A stretch of 64,000 nt of DNA from Nostoc sp. S13 (GTDB lineage: Bacteria > Cyanobacteriota > Cyanobacteriia > Cyanobacteriales > Nostocaceae). The DNA is taken from assembly GCF_029379315.1 (NCBI RefSeq), contig NZ_JAQYWQ010000015.1, positions 1 through 64,000 on the forward strand, given 5' to 3'. The notes below the pieces were generated by a model. That model ran no database searches and was not told the DNA's origin. It saw only the letters and a program-made list of their open reading frames with translations. Positions 27,285 to 36,573 of this stretch are shown piece after piece; the stretch's first letter is position 1; every line of letters begins with the position of its first letter. The translations under genes were made by a program, and so were the position numbers.

Positions 27285-29444
27285 ATGCTGAACATTCCCC
27301 AACTACTGGCAACTGAAATAAACCTCAAACCCCATCAGGTGCAAAACGCGCTGGAACTTTTGGCGGAGGGTGCAACAATTCCCTTTATTGCACGTTACCG
27401 CAAAGAGCGCACGGATGAGATGAATGAAGTGCAACTACGTGAACTGGCTGATCGATATACTTATTTAACAGAACTGGAAGAACGAAAATCGGTGATTTTA
27501 AGTGCGATCGCTCAACAAGGTAAACTTACAGATGAACTCAAAGCCAAAATCTCATCCTGCTTACAAAAAACCGAACTTGAGGATTTATACTTACCTTATC
27601 GACCAAAGCGTCGCACCCGCGCCACCATCGCCAGAGAAAAAGGACTCGAACCACTGGCGGAGTTCATCAAGTCGCTAAATGTCAAAAATGCTGCAACGGC
27701 TTCCCTGGAGGAAGAAGCGGCTAAGTATATTTCCCAAACCAAGGGAGTAAAAACAGCAGAAGAAGCGCTCAAAGGTGCTGCTGATATTTTGGCGGAAGAA
27801 GTAGCTGAAAAAGCTGAGTTACGGGCTTATATCCGTGACTACCTTTTAGAAGAAGGGGTATTTGTCTCCCGCATCAAAGATGATTATCCCGAAGGTACAA
27901 CCAAATTTGAGATGTACCGTAACTATCAAATTAGGGTAAAAAATATTGCGCCCCACAATATGTTGGCGTTGTGTCGGGGTGAAACTGAGAAAGTATTAAG
28001 CTTTGAAATTGCTTTTGATGAGGATACGGTACTTTACTATCTTGAGTCGCAAGAAATTAAAACCAAAGTTCGGACAATTCGGGATTTTTATCAGTCAATG
28101 CTGAAAGATGCATTCAACCGTTTGATGAAAGTCTCTCTTATGGGAGAAGTAATTTCTGAGAAGAAAGTTTATGCAGACATGGAATCAATTAAGACATTTG
28201 AAACTAATCTGCGGGAGTTACTACTGTCTGCACCAGCAGGAATGAAACCAACGCTGGCCATAGACCCTGGATTTAGAACTGGGTGTAAGGTTGCAGTCCT
28301 CGACCAAACTGGGAAATTTTTGGAATACCAAGCAGTATTTCCCCATCAAGCGGCTGAACAACGACTCAAAGCAGCACAAACTGTCAAAAATCTGATTGAA
28401 AAGTACAAAATTGAGTTAATCGCCATCGGTAACGGTACAGCGTCCCGCGAGACAGAGGAATTTGTCACACAAGTATTGCAAAGTATAGAACGCAAACCAG
28501 TTAAGGTAATGGTGAATGAGTCTGGCGCATCTATATATTCTGCGAGTACTGTGGCGCTGGAAGAATTTCCCGATTTAGATATTACCGTGCGCGGCGCTAT
28601 TAGCATCGGTCGCCGTTTACAAGATCCCTTAGCAGAATTGGTGAAAATTGATCCCAAATCCATTGGTGTAGGACAATATCAGCACGATGTCGATCAGAAG
28701 TTGTTGAAAAAGAAATTGGATGACACTATAGAAAGCTGCGTTAATTACGTCGGCGTAGACTTAAACACCGCCTCCAAAGAACTTTTGACTTCCGTCTCTG
28801 GAATTACGGCAACAGTTGCCAATAATATTGTTGTCTATCGCAACCAGTATGGAGCCTTTAAAAATCGCCGACAACTTTTAAAAGTTCCCAAATTGGGGCC
28901 AAAGGCTTTTGAACAAGCAGCAGGTTTTCTGCGGATTCGCGGCGGTGACAACCCATTAGATAATACAGCAGTGCATCCAGAGAGTTATTCTGTAGTAGAA
29001 GCGATCGCATCTGATCTAAATGTGCCATTAAATCAGGTGACACAAATTGCCGAAAAACTCAAAAAGACCAACCTGAAGAAATACGTTACCGATAGCGTTG
29101 GCGAACCCACACTACGCGACATCCTCAGCGAACTGGAAAAACCAGGTAGAGATCCTCGTGCTGAATTTAAGTATGCCACCTTCAAAGAAGGAATTAAGGA
29201 AATCAGGGATTTAAAGGTGGGAATGGAACTAGAGGGAATCGTGACGAACGTCGCCAACTTCGGCGCCTTCGTTGATATTGGCGTACATCAAGATGGTTTA
29301 GTGCATATATCCCAACTTGCTGATAGATTTGTAGACGATCCCAACAAAGTTGTCAAAGTTGCACAAGTAGTTAAAGTGCAGGTGTTAGAAATCAATGAGA
29401 AACTCAAGCGGATTAGTTTGTCGATGAAAGCAGTTAAACAGTAA
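27285..29444 (+). CDS. tex: Tex-family RNA-binding transcription accessory protein
   Basis: A 719-residue cytosolic protein, bacterial homologue of the eukaryotic elongation factor Spt6 core. Order: N-terminal Tex helical domain (LNLKPHQVQNALELLAEGATIPFIARYRKERTDEMNEVQLREL and LYLPYRPKRRTRATIAREKGLEPLA), a YqgF/RNase H-like domain (about 320-450, LAIDPGFRTGCKVAVLDQTGK), helix-hairpin-helix segments (NTASKELLTSVSGI and GAFKNRRQLLKVPKLGPKAFEQAAGFLRI), and a C-terminal S1 RNA-binding domain (GMELEGIVTNVANFGAFVDIGVHQDGLVHISQL). All parts are intact and full-length. It is monocistronic. Confidence 0.97.
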   Translation: MLNIPQLLATEINLKPHQVQNALELLAEGATIPFIARYRKERTDEMNEVQLRELADRYTYLTELEERKSVILSAIAQQGKLTDELKAKISSCLQKTELEDLYLPYRPKRRTRATIAREKGLEPLAEFIKSLNVKNAATASLEEEAAKYISQTKGVKTAEEALKGAADILAEEVAEKAELRAYIRDYLLEEGVFVSRIKDDYPEGTTKFEMYRNYQIRVKNIAPHNMLALCRGETEKVLSFEIAFDEDTVLYYLESQEIKTKVRTIRDFYQSMLKDAFNRLMKVSLMGEVISEKKVYADMESIKTFETNLRELLLSAPAGMKPTLAIDPGFRTGCKVAVLDQTGKFLEYQAVFPHQAAEQRLKAAQTVKNLIEKYKIELIAIGNGTASRETEEFVTQVLQSIERKPVKVMVNESGASIYSASTVALEEFPDLDITVRGAISIGRRLQDPLAELVKIDPKSIGVGQYQHDVDQKLLKKKLDDTIESCVNYVGVDLNTASKELLTSVSGITATVANNIVVYRNQYGAFKNRRQLLKVPKLGPKAFEQAAGFLRIRGGDNPLDNTAVHPESYSVVEAIASDLNVPLNQVTQIAEKLKKTNLKKYVTDSVGEPTLRDILSELEKPGRDPRAEFKYATFKEGIKEIRDLKVGMELEGIVTNVANFGAFVDIGVHQDGLVHISQLADRFVDDPNKVVKVAQVVKVQVLEINEKLKRISLSMKAVKQ

Positions 29445-29663
29445 ATCTCAGTATAAATACGAAGAATGCATCTAAACAAGCAGACCTAGAGATGTTAAAT
29501 CTGTCTACTGCCACTGGAGAAATAGACCTGAAGTATTTGGATTAATCAGGTTTCTGTATGTGGAGCGAGCCAAGTTATACATATTACCAACCAGGTGAGC
29601 AAAAACGCTTAAAGTAAACGAAGTACGTGAGTGTAGATTAAACTTCGTCATTTATCTCGTATC

Positions 29664-29866
29664 TCGTTCCCAGTCTCCGACTGGGAATGCCTGATTAGAG
29701 GCTCTGCCTCCAGTCAGAATGTTAGACATCTCCGAAAAAGAATGTAGAGACGCGAAATTTCGTGTCTCTACAAGGGTTCTAGATAACGCATATTTAATTT
29801 CACCAGATGTCTATTGAATCAGATACTCAATGAATGCGTTAAGAGTCTGGGACTGGGAACGAGAAA
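29664..29866. mobile_element. Outer repeat element with CTCGTTCCCAGTC ends, split by M2
   Basis: TCTCGTTCCCAGTC on the left and GACTGGGAACGAGA on the right form inverted ends about 200 bp apart. Inside lies M2 copy 1, so a second MITE has landed within this one. Further short inverted pieces (GACTGGGAATGCCT, AGAGGCTCTGCCTCC) are typical of Nostoc dispersed repeats. Confidence 0.72.
29723..29813 (+). mobile_element. MITE family M2, copy 1 (91 bp, TA-flanked)
   Basis: Begins TAGACATCTCC and ends GATGTCTA, with a long perfect-looking central stem TGTAGAGACGCGAAATTTCG/CGTCTCTACA. A near-identical inverted copy lies at 57080-57170. Ends resemble those of M1 (TAGACTTATCC), so both may use one transposase family. 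Confidence 0.9.
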
Positions 29867-29950
29867 AGCCTGATCAAGCTAGGTTTTTAGGACTTGTGTG
29901 TACACCGTAGGCTTGCTCTTAGGGGGTTGGGGGTGGGGTTCAGTACCTAC

Positions 29951-31234
29951 TCAACCGAGAACCGCTATAAGTGGTAACTTTATCTGGAACGTCGAGCCTT
30001 TACCCTCATTGCTCATCACATGAATGTGACCGCCGTGAGCCTGGACAATTTGTTGAACGATCGCTAATCCTAACCCAAATCCGCCGCTTTCTCTGGCACG
30101 TTCTGTGTCAACCCGGTAAAAGCGATCAAAAATGTAAGGTAAATCTGCCTCTGGAATTCCAATTCCAGTATCGATGACCTGAATTACTGCCCGATCTGGG
30201 TGAGGTTCTAAGCGTAACCAAACAGTTCCACCAGATGGAGTGTAATTGCAGGCGTTGTTGAGTAAGTTTTCAACAGCTAGCCGCAGCAAATCGGGGTCAG
30301 CCCACAACTCAATAGGTTGTTCTGGTAAATGGTTGATCAACTTGATCGACGCTTTTGCAGCTTGAGTATTGTAATAAATAGCTAAATTCTCTAGCAAGCT
30401 ATTAAGATTAACCTTTTTGAGAGATTCGGGAGTTAATTGTCCCTGATGTCGAGCCAACAGCAGTAGGTTATTGACCAAGGTACTCATCGACTTGGCGCTA
30501 TCGATGATGTTCTCCACTGAGGGATGGATTTGGGGATAGTCTGCTGCCATTAGTAACCCAACTTGGGCATTGGTCAAAATTGCAGAAAGGGGCGATCGCA
30601 ACTCATGGGAAGCATCTGATGTAAAGCGTTGCAGTTGATTATAGGCTTGCTGAACTGGTTGCATGGCTATGCCACCGAGTACCCAACCTGTAAGCCCAAT
30701 TAATCCCAGCGCTACAGGTACAGCCAGCGTCAACATTAACTGAAATTGTCTGAGATCGTTTTGAGTCTCTGTAAGTGGGATAGCTACTTGAAGATAGCCG
30801 ATCACCGAATTTCCTCCTTGAACAGGTAGCGTGACTTGACGCAGCCAAAGCGCCTCGTTTGTAAGAGGGTCAACGGACTTAATCGTGAGAAACTCAGATG
30901 CTATTTCTAACTGTTCTGGAGGTGGAGTCCCAAAAAACCGCTTAAGTTTACCTTCAGGGTCATACCAGCGAACATAAACCAGTTCAATATCAGCGGGGTG
31001 AGAACCACTACCCAATAAGGGTATATTGCTCAGATCGACTTGTTTTTGTTTTTGATACAGCCGATACTGCGAACTGGCTGCCATTAGCTCTGCTCTTTTA
31101 TAAAGCAGCTGATCTAATGCTTTGAGCTTGTCTTTTACCTCAAGATTATAAATGACTCCAGCAAAGAGAATCAGAATGCACCCCATTGAAAGGGTAAACC
31201 AACGAGCTAAGTTACGACGACTGCGGTTAAACAC
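29951..31234 (-). CDS. rppB: Sensor histidine kinase, RppB-like
   Basis: A 427-residue membrane sensor kinase. Membrane helices at about 12-30 and 166-188 flank a periplasmic domain with [28 protein letters not shown]. After a short linker come HisKA ([21 protein letters not shown], phosphoacceptor near His210) and HATPase_c with N box ([14 protein letters not shown]), G1 ([20 protein letters not shown]) and G2 ([10 protein letters not shown]). The start is GTG. The pair with the response regulator upstream resembles RppA/RppB (also called NrsR/NrsS) of cyanobacteria, linked to redox or nickel responses; which signal applies here is not known. Confidence 0.88.
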   Translation of the reverse strand: MFNRSRRNLARWFTLSMGCILILFAGVIYNLEVKDKLKALDQLLYKRAELMAASSQYRLYQKQKQVDLSNIPLLGSGSHPADIELVYVRWYDPEGKLKRFFGTPPPEQLEIASEFLTIKSVDPLTNEALWLRQVTLPVQGGNSVIGYLQVAIPLTETQNDLRQFQLMLTLAVPVALGLIGLTGWVLGGIAMQPVQQAYNQLQRFTSDASHELRSPLSAILTNAQVGLLMAADYPQIHPSVENIIDSAKSMSTLVNNLLLLARHQGQLTPESLKKVNLNSLLENLAIYYNTQAAKASIKLINHLPEQPIELWADPDLLRLAVENLLNNACNYTPSGGTVWLRLEPHPDRAVIQVIDTGIGIPEADLPYIFDRFYRVDTERARESGGFGLGLAIVQQIVQAHGGHIHVMSNEGKGSTFQIKLPLIAVLG

Positions 31235-31284
31235 AACTCATACTAATTCGTAATTACAAGACTTTTCAAGTAATTGAACTATAC

Positions 31285-31386
31285 TAAGCTGTCGCGCATT
31301 TAATTTGCACAACTAGGGCGGGCAAGATGCCCACCCCACAAGAGATTCATTTTTTTGAGGATGCAAATTAAAAGATTTTTAGCTTA
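31285..31386. mobile_element. MITE-like element between the kinase and regulator genes
   Basis: Inverted ends TAAGCTGTCGCGCATTTAATTTGCA and (reverse strand) TAAGCTAAAAATCTTTTAATTTGCA enclose GGGCGGGCAAGATGCCCACCCCACAA, a core shared with family M3. It sits in the intercistronic gap of a two-gene operon. Confidence 0.78.
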
Positions 31387-31419
31387 CTGCCTACTCTTTG
31401 TCCCAGCCATGATCAAATT

Positions 31420-32100
31420 TCAAGATGGTTCTGGAGGGTTGAGGCGATAGCCCATGCCGTAAACAGTTTCAATCCAATCGGCTGCTGCTAATGTTTGCAA
31501 ACGTTGGCGAAGTTTACGAACTAGAACGGTGATTGCATTGCTTTCTGGCTCACTACCCCACTCCCATACAGCTTGTTCAATCTGGTTACGAGTCAGGACT
31601 TGCTTAGGATGACGCATGAAGTACTCTAACAACTGAAACTCTTGGCTGGAAAGGGATACAATCGCCCCTTGTCGCTCCAAAATTAGTGTATCGAGATGAA
31701 GTTGCAGGTCTAGCAAGCGGAGGATGTCCCCTTGCCAGAGAGGCGATCGCCTCCTCAATGCCCGCACCCGCGCCATGAACTCTATAATATCAATTGGTTT
31801 GACTAGGTAGTCATCTGCTCCCGCATCTAATCCTATGACTTTATCAGGTGTAGTATCTTTTGCCGTAATCATTAATATAGGAGCTGTTTTTCCCGCCGCC
31901 CGATACTGTTGACACAAACTCACTCCACTAATCCGAGGTAACATCCAATCCAAAATCAGCAGATCATATTCTTTTTCAGCCAAAAGCCATTGAGCGGTTT
32001 CACCATCCTTGACACCATCGACGCTGTGTCCAGCCTGAGAAAGAACCGTTTGCAGCGGCATTAATTGCTTTGGATCATCCTCTACCAGTAAGATTTTCAT
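31420..32100 (-). CDS. rppA: OmpR-family response regulator, RppA-like
   Basis: About 226 residues from the ATG (the track starts at a GTG one codon earlier). The receiver domain has the acidic pair VEDD, phosphoacceptor Asp near residue 51 (LLILDWMLP), conserved Thr/Lys (MITAKDT, DDYLVKPID). The DNA-binding winged helix follows (SLSSQEFQLLEYFMRHPKQVLTRNQIEQAVW and NAITVLVRKLRQRLQ, ending IETVYGMGYRL). It is transcribed first in a two-gene unit with the kinase, but a MITE-like element has entered the 185-bp gap, which might weaken coupling. It is divergent from the small gene at 32245. Confidence 0.93.
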   Translation of the reverse strand: MKILLVEDDPKQLMPLQTVLSQAGHSVDGVKDGETAQWLLAEKEYDLLILDWMLPRISGVSLCQQYRAAGKTAPILMITAKDTTPDKVIGLDAGADDYLVKPIDIIEFMARVRALRRRSPLWQGDILRLLDLQLHLDTLILERQGAIVSLSSQEFQLLEYFMRHPKQVLTRNQIEQAVWEWGSEPESNAITVLVRKLRQRLQTLAAADWIETVYGMGYRLNPPEPS

Positions 32101-32244
32101 CACCTTTATACACTTGTGCTTGTTTAAAATAATGTATGTATTGAAGCAATTTCAACGTCTTTCATTAGTCAGATTTCAGGGGATTGTCTACCCCTTTAGG
32201 ATATACATGAAGTGTGACCTAGCAAAATCAGAAGCAGGTGTAGT

Positions 32245-32631
32245 GTGTGGCGTATTAGTAAACGTTGGATGCAAGGGCTGGGATTAGAGTTTTGGTTGCC
32301 TCTACCACTGATAGCGGTTGTGTTTTGGCTTGGCTGTAGTTTCCTAGCTGCTCAAGAGTTAAGCCGACCCTACTCCACGAAGAAAAAACTTCAGTCAGAT
32401 ACTCAACTTGAAGCACGGGTATCAGTCAATGTGTTGCTGATTAACGCCGCCGTCAACCGAACTAAGAGAATTACCCAGGTAGAAGTGGAAACAGCAGACC
32501 CAATCTTGAAGCGATTGGAATTAGAACTTCCAACGATAGAATTTAGCCAAATAGAAACAACAATTGCCCAAGAACTAGGTCTACCCCGTGAGGATGTTAG
32601 AAAGTTAGTGCGCTATGAAGTTGTTGACTAA
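32245..32631 (+). CDS. Hypothetical protein with one membrane anchor, divergent from rppA
   Basis: A 128-residue protein, not recognised. A single hydrophobic helix (LPLIAVVFWLGCSFLAAQ, about residues 18-36) is followed by a soluble part that may be periplasmic (ARVSVNVLLINAAVNRTKRITQVEVETADPILKRLELELPTIEFSQIETTIAQELGLPREDVRKLVRYEVV). The end looks like a small alpha/beta helper domain. The GTG start lies in a short divergent region shared with rppA, so it is a plausible regulatory target or accessory of that two-component pair; this rests on position only. Confidence 0.7.
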   Translation: MWRISKRWMQGLGLEFWLPLPLIAVVFWLGCSFLAAQELSRPYSTKKKLQSDTQLEARVSVNVLLINAAVNRTKRITQVEVETADPILKRLELELPTIEFSQIETTIAQELGLPREDVRKLVRYEVVD

Positions 32632-32699
32632 TATTGATGGTATCTTGCGCGGTCACACTATCCAGGGCGACATTAAGCAGCATCGAATCAGGCAAATGC

Positions 32700-32933
32700 C
32701 TACACGATTTTTATTGGGACTCCAAAAACTAAAACCCTACTAATTAATCCTAGATTTCTTTTAAATAAAGTTCTATCAATATCTAAAACATTGATGTATA
32801 ACCCCAGTGCGATCGCGGTATTCATCAGTTCTTCAAGATAGGGAATGCTTTTGGCATTGATGCCAAACCAAACTGCAAACCAATGAGCTGCAAATCCCAA
32901 CCTAAGTGACAGAATACCTAACTTAAGCAGCAT
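32700..32933 (-). CDS. Small hypothetical membrane protein
   Basis: About 77 residues from ATG at 32933, which is preceded by GAGGTGA (the track begins at GTG inside that site). Contains one clear hydrophobic stretch (LGILSLRLGFAAHWFAVWFGI) and a second weaker one. Not recognised; could be the intact small protein of an unknown family or a fragment of a larger membrane protein. Confidence 0.6.
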   Translation of the reverse strand: MLLKLGILSLRLGFAAHWFAVWFGINAKSIPYLEELMNTAIALGLYINVLDIDRTLFKRNLGLISRVLVFGVPIKIV

Positions 32934-33243
32934 TTTTGTCACCTCAGTAGAAACGTAACCGTTCAGCGGGTAGAAAGAATGTCAACACCTACTGCCCAAT
33001 ACCTCACCACTAAGTGAGATGGTAAAGCACGTTTTCGCTCTTCACCTGCTTTTGCTTTAGCAATCGCTTGTTCTAATCACATCAGATGGAATTGTGGTGG
33101 TTTCTAAGGCTTTAAGCACTGTACTTAATTCGATGACAAGGGATATCAGTGAGAATTCGCCACCGTTGCATTATTACCGAACGCACACTGAAGACAAAGC
33201 TAAGTTTACAGGCTTTTTGGTCTTAACCGAACCGTATTGGGCG
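32934..33243. other. Intergenic region left of the GH32 cassette
   Basis: No recognisable gene; the 74-residue plus-strand track ORF ends inside the 69-bp direct repeat and shares its last residues with an ORF in the other repeat copy, so it is likely a by-product of that repeat. Confidence 0.5.
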
Positions 33244-33312
33244 ACTATGTATCTCACTTTCTGCCCTGCTAGCAACTCTCAACAGGTGATGCTAGCAGTT
33301 GACTTGAAAAAA
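33244..33312 (+). repeat. Direct repeat flanking GH32, left copy (69 bp)
   Basis: ACTATGTATCTCACT...CAACTCTCAACAGGTGATGC...AGTTGACTTGAAAAA. It matches 35701-35769 with about four or five differences, in the same orientation. An internal inverted GTCAACT/AGTTGAC is clear in the right copy. Confidence 0.93.
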
Positions 33313-33492
33313 CGCTAATAGTAATGTTCTTGCATGAATGGAGCGTCATGGAAAGCGGAAAAGTGTTATTTTTTGTTTACTCCATTAAATGCTTACCATG
33401 AAAATTTAATATATATGTAATGCATCCACTTACTTGCGTCAAAGTGGTGAAGTTTCAGCTGGAATTGCAGGGATATTCTTTGGAGAAGAGCG

Positions 33493-35586
33493 ATGAAGGT
33501 GCGTACTGTTTCTGTACTCTATGCGACCGCGGCTTTGTTGATTTTTCCCGTTCCTGCTCGGTCTGCGATCGAAAAGGTTGTTGGAGGTGGTAGTGTTCAT
33601 CAGGGTGAAACACGCCGTATTACTGTGGTCGGAGATGGGATCGATTTTGCGACTTCGGTCGCTTCCTCGGATGCACGGATTAGTGTCAGGCTTCTCAGTA
33701 AGAAAGGACTTGCACAGGGCAGAGCAAAAGGGCAGATTTTACTGGAAGTTGCTGTTCCCCTCGATGTCCCTAAAGATCAGAACTTTAACCTGACGGTTAA
33801 AATAGCCCCAAACCTTTATTACTCCAAGGGAGGTTCTGAAACGGTTCGGCTGAATGTGCAGGAATATCCTAACAGTTCATGGAGACCTTTCTTTCATTTT
33901 GCTCCTTCATGGGGATGGATGAATGATCCGAACGGTCTTGTCTACGTAAACGGGACATACCATCTCTATTATCAGGCAATTCCATTCTCCCGGGATCTTA
34001 ATGGTCAACTAAACTGGGGACATGCAGTTAGCACCGATCTGGTTCACTGGTCTCAGCGCAGAGACGCGATGTTCAGTCCGTCAATGGATCTCCTTCCAAG
34101 TAGCGATGATCAGAATCAAGTCTGGTCTCCTTTCTCGGGGTCTGCGGTGACTGTTAGTGGTGAGGCAGCAAGACAGCTCCCCTGCGACTGCTCAAACCTT
34201 TGTGTTGCTTCTATATTCACCAAGAACACTGCTATTATCTCACTCCAGGATCAGTGGCTTGCGGCTAGCTGCAATGGAGGCGAGTCCTTTAAAGCACCGG
34301 AGAGTGTGTTGCCTAACTTGACACCTCCTAAGCCAGATTTTCGAGATCCGAAGGTATTCCCCTATAAGGGACGCTGGATTATGGTGTTAGCGGTTGGAGA
34401 TAAAGCCGAGCTTTACGGGTCTGCGAATCTGAGACAATGGCACCTCCTTTCTTCTATCCCCCTCTACAGCAGCTTCACCACTTTAGGTCCTTTCGTCGAA
34501 ACCCCAGATTTGTTTGAGTTACCGATCAGCAATTCGGGGACGAACCAGACCAAGTGGATACTGACCTACAGCGAAGGTTTCCTTCCGCCTGTGGTATGCC
34601 AGGGTCTTCGAGACAGTACTGAAATGCCGCTCACTGACCCCAAACTCAAAAAGGACTGTGAAAGATCCCGAAAATTTACGTCACGTAGCTTCTATATCGT
34701 CGGCGAATTTGATGGGAAGCAGTTCAAGCAGGAGTCACAGCCTCGACCTATAGATTTTGGCTCAGATTTTTATGCGCCTCAAACCTGGTCTGGCACTCCA
34801 GGACGACGCATCCTGGCTGGCTGGCAAAATAATTGGCATTACGCCCACCAAACTCCAACAACGCCGTGGCGAGGACAATTGAGCATTCCGCGAGACCTGG
34901 GGTTGATGAGAGATTCTGACACCTATTGGTTGACTCAAACTCCGGTTCAAGAACTAGCGCTTCTGAGAAATTCTGCACTTGGGCGTGTGACTCGGCTGCG
35001 GGATAAACCCTTGACTAACAGGACACCAGAGGAGTTGAAGAATTTTCGTTCCACTGCATTCGATGCTGACCTAGCAATTGATGTTGCTGGTTTGCCCAAA
35101 GTGAACTCTGAAATCAAGATTCATCTTCGAGCGGGTAATACAGGGCAAGGAATGGTGTTGGCATGGCGACGTACTGGTTCCGACAAAGGAGAGTTATCAC
35201 TAACGCGCTCTGCTTCTGAAGCGGGTGGATCGACTTCAGAATTAAAACAACAAGAGTCTGGGTTTATCGGTAAATGGTTGTCTGTCTCTCTTCCTTTTGC
35301 AGCATCCACAATTCAGAGACTCGTATCAAACTTCAGGAATGCCCAACCCAATGAAAGCTCGCAGATCACTCAGGTGCCTGTTGTGACACGTGGCACGAAT
35401 AATAGCCTCTTAAAACTTCGGATTCTCGTGGATCGAAGTTCGGTAGAAGTGTTTGCGGGCGATGGACGAGTAGTGTTAAGTAGTTTATTCTTTCCTAATT
35501 CAGCCAATAAAGAGTTCAAGCTGTATGCAACAGGGGGAAATGCAAAGATAGTGAGCTTGGTTATATACCCGTTCAGTAATGACTGA
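33493..35586 (+). CDS. Secreted GH32 family beta-fructosidase (levanase/invertase-like)
   Basis: A 697-residue glycoside hydrolase with an N-terminal signal peptide (MKVRTVSVLYATAALLIFPVPARSA). Residues 26-125 look like an all-beta accessory domain. The five-bladed propeller starts near 130: nucleophile in GWMNDPNGLVY (Asp about 145), transition-state stabiliser in DFRDPKVFPY, acid/base in FVETPDLFEL (an E-T in place of the usual E-C). A C-terminal beta-sandwich ends LRILVDRSSVEVFAGDGRVVLSSLFFP. It should release fructose from sucrose, levan or inulin-type fructans outside the cell. The ATG has a good GGAGAAGAG site. The 2.1-kb gene contains no GCGATCGC, in contrast to its surroundings, and is flanked by 69-bp direct repeats, so transfer is likely. 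Confidence 0.94.
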   Translation: MKVRTVSVLYATAALLIFPVPARSAIEKVVGGGSVHQGETRRITVVGDGIDFATSVASSDARISVRLLSKKGLAQGRAKGQILLEVAVPLDVPKDQNFNLTVKIAPNLYYSKGGSETVRLNVQEYPNSSWRPFFHFAPSWGWMNDPNGLVYVNGTYHLYYQAIPFSRDLNGQLNWGHAVSTDLVHWSQRRDAMFSPSMDLLPSSDDQNQVWSPFSGSAVTVSGEAARQLPCDCSNLCVASIFTKNTAIISLQDQWLAASCNGGESFKAPESVLPNLTPPKPDFRDPKVFPYKGRWIMVLAVGDKAELYGSANLRQWHLLSSIPLYSSFTTLGPFVETPDLFELPISNSGTNQTKWILTYSEGFLPPVVCQGLRDSTEMPLTDPKLKKDCERSRKFTSRSFYIVGEFDGKQFKQESQPRPIDFGSDFYAPQTWSGTPGRRILAGWQNNWHYAHQTPTTPWRGQLSIPRDLGLMRDSDTYWLTQTPVQELALLRNSALGRVTRLRDKPLTNRTPEELKNFRSTAFDADLAIDVAGLPKVNSEIKIHLRAGNTGQGMVLAWRRTGSDKGELSLTRSASEAGGSTSELKQQESGFIGKWLSVSLPFAASTIQRLVSNFRNAQPNESSQITQVPVVTRGTNNSLLKLRILVDRSSVEVFAGDGRVVLSSLFFPNSANKEFKLYATGGNAKIVSLVIYPFSND

Positions 35587-35700
35587 TGATTTCAGATAAC
35601 GACTGCAAACTAATCAACCATCAGTGCGTAGACGCATTCGCGGAGCGTCTCGTAGAGAAGCGGCTTGTCGCCAGACATCGCTTTATTGATGTTCTAGGCA

Positions 35701-35769
35701 ACTATGTATCTCACTCCCTGCCCTGCTGTCAACTCTCAACAGGTGATGCTAGCAGTTGACTTGAAAAAG
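35701..35769 (+). repeat. Direct repeat flanking GH32, right copy (69 bp)
   Basis: Near-identical partner of 33244-33312, about 2.46 kb away. The two enclose the GH32 gene and its immediate flanks. Confidence 0.93.
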
Positions 35770-36084
35770 CGATTTAGCGCGATGGTCGCTTTGCATTCCC
35801 CGAAGGGGTTCTCGAAGAGTACCGCCGCAAGCATCGCAAATATAATCTTCATTTGCCTTCCTATATATGCTTCATTGTTGTCAAAAACTTCCAAGACTTT
35901 GCCCTGCGTACCCTAATTCACCAGTTCTAAATTTTTTATCTCCAGATTGCCAAGTTAAGGCTTGAGAGCAACTTAGAAGTTACCTTGCTTATTTTTGTTT
36001 CTTACTTGCGCCCAATTTTATAAGCAAATCCCTGATTAATTATTAGTACGCCCCATCAAATCTTTCATAATTTGGGGATTCAGG
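35770..36084. other. Intergenic region right of the GH32 cassette
   Basis: Holds dispersed repeat pieces (ATTCCCCGAAGGGGTTCTCGAAG and similar) and no gene. Confidence 0.5.
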
Positions 36085-36573
36085 CTAGACTTGTGCATTT
36101 AATGAAGTAGTCGTAGTTTGATTAATGCGTTCTGCCTTGGTTTTCAATGTTTGGTTCATCGCTTCAAACCCTTGGCGAACATCAATATTTAATCGACGAG
36201 CCAGCAGAGGTACTAGTAAGCCCTGGAAAGATGCTTGCTGAATGAAGCGGACGCGTAGGCGTAGCCCGTCGTAGATATCGCTTGCTAATGGTTCAATGAT
36301 AAAGCTATGTTCACCGTCAAATAGTCCTGGGCTCAAAAAATGCCCTAACCAGCGCAATTTGCGATTAGGTTCTACCGTAATCACAGTCGGTCGAAAGGTC
36401 ATAATATCTGTACCTGGAGGCTGAAAGTGAACGGTTAGCTGTGCCCCTTCACTCAGCGAGCCACTAATTTGACGAATAAACAGATTCCAATGTGGAAAAC
36501 TGGCAAAATCAGTGAGTAAGTTCCAGACCTGCTTATCGGATGCTTGAATTTCGATTTCAGTGTAGATTTTCAT
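36085..36573 (-). CDS. SRPBCC family protein with in-frame palindromic repeat
   Basis: A 162-residue START/Bet v1-like domain protein (MKIYTEIEIQASDKQVWNLLTDFASFPHWNLFIRQISG; ITVEPNRKLRWLGHFLSPGLFDGEHSFIIEPL; FEAMNQTLKTKAE). Such proteins bind a hydrophobic ligand; the substrate is unknown. Between IIEPLAS and RFIQQASFQGLLVP lies DIYDGLRLRVR, translated from GATATC TACGACGGGCTACGC, a dispersed palindromic repeat of these genomes. The insertion keeps frame and falls where a beta-turn is expected, so the protein may still fold. It is the first gene of the stress-related cluster on the minus strand. Confidence 0.85.
   Translation of the reverse strand: MKIYTEIEIQASDKQVWNLLTDFASFPHWNLFIRQISGSLSEGAQLTVHFQPPGTDIMTFRPTVITVEPNRKLRWLGHFLSPGLFDGEHSFIIEPLASDIYDGLRLRVRFIQQASFQGLLVPLLARRLNIDVRQGFEAMNQTLKTKAERINQTTTTSLNAQV

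Noticed and set aside
32104-32244. OmpR-type direct repeat (ATTTCA spaced) between rppA and the divergent gene
   Set aside because: Spacing is irregular (11 and 13 bp) and the motif is too short to claim an operator.
33094-33318. 74-residue ORF left of GH32
   Set aside because: Its C-terminus is only the translation of the 69-bp direct repeat, shared with another spurious ORF at 35704.
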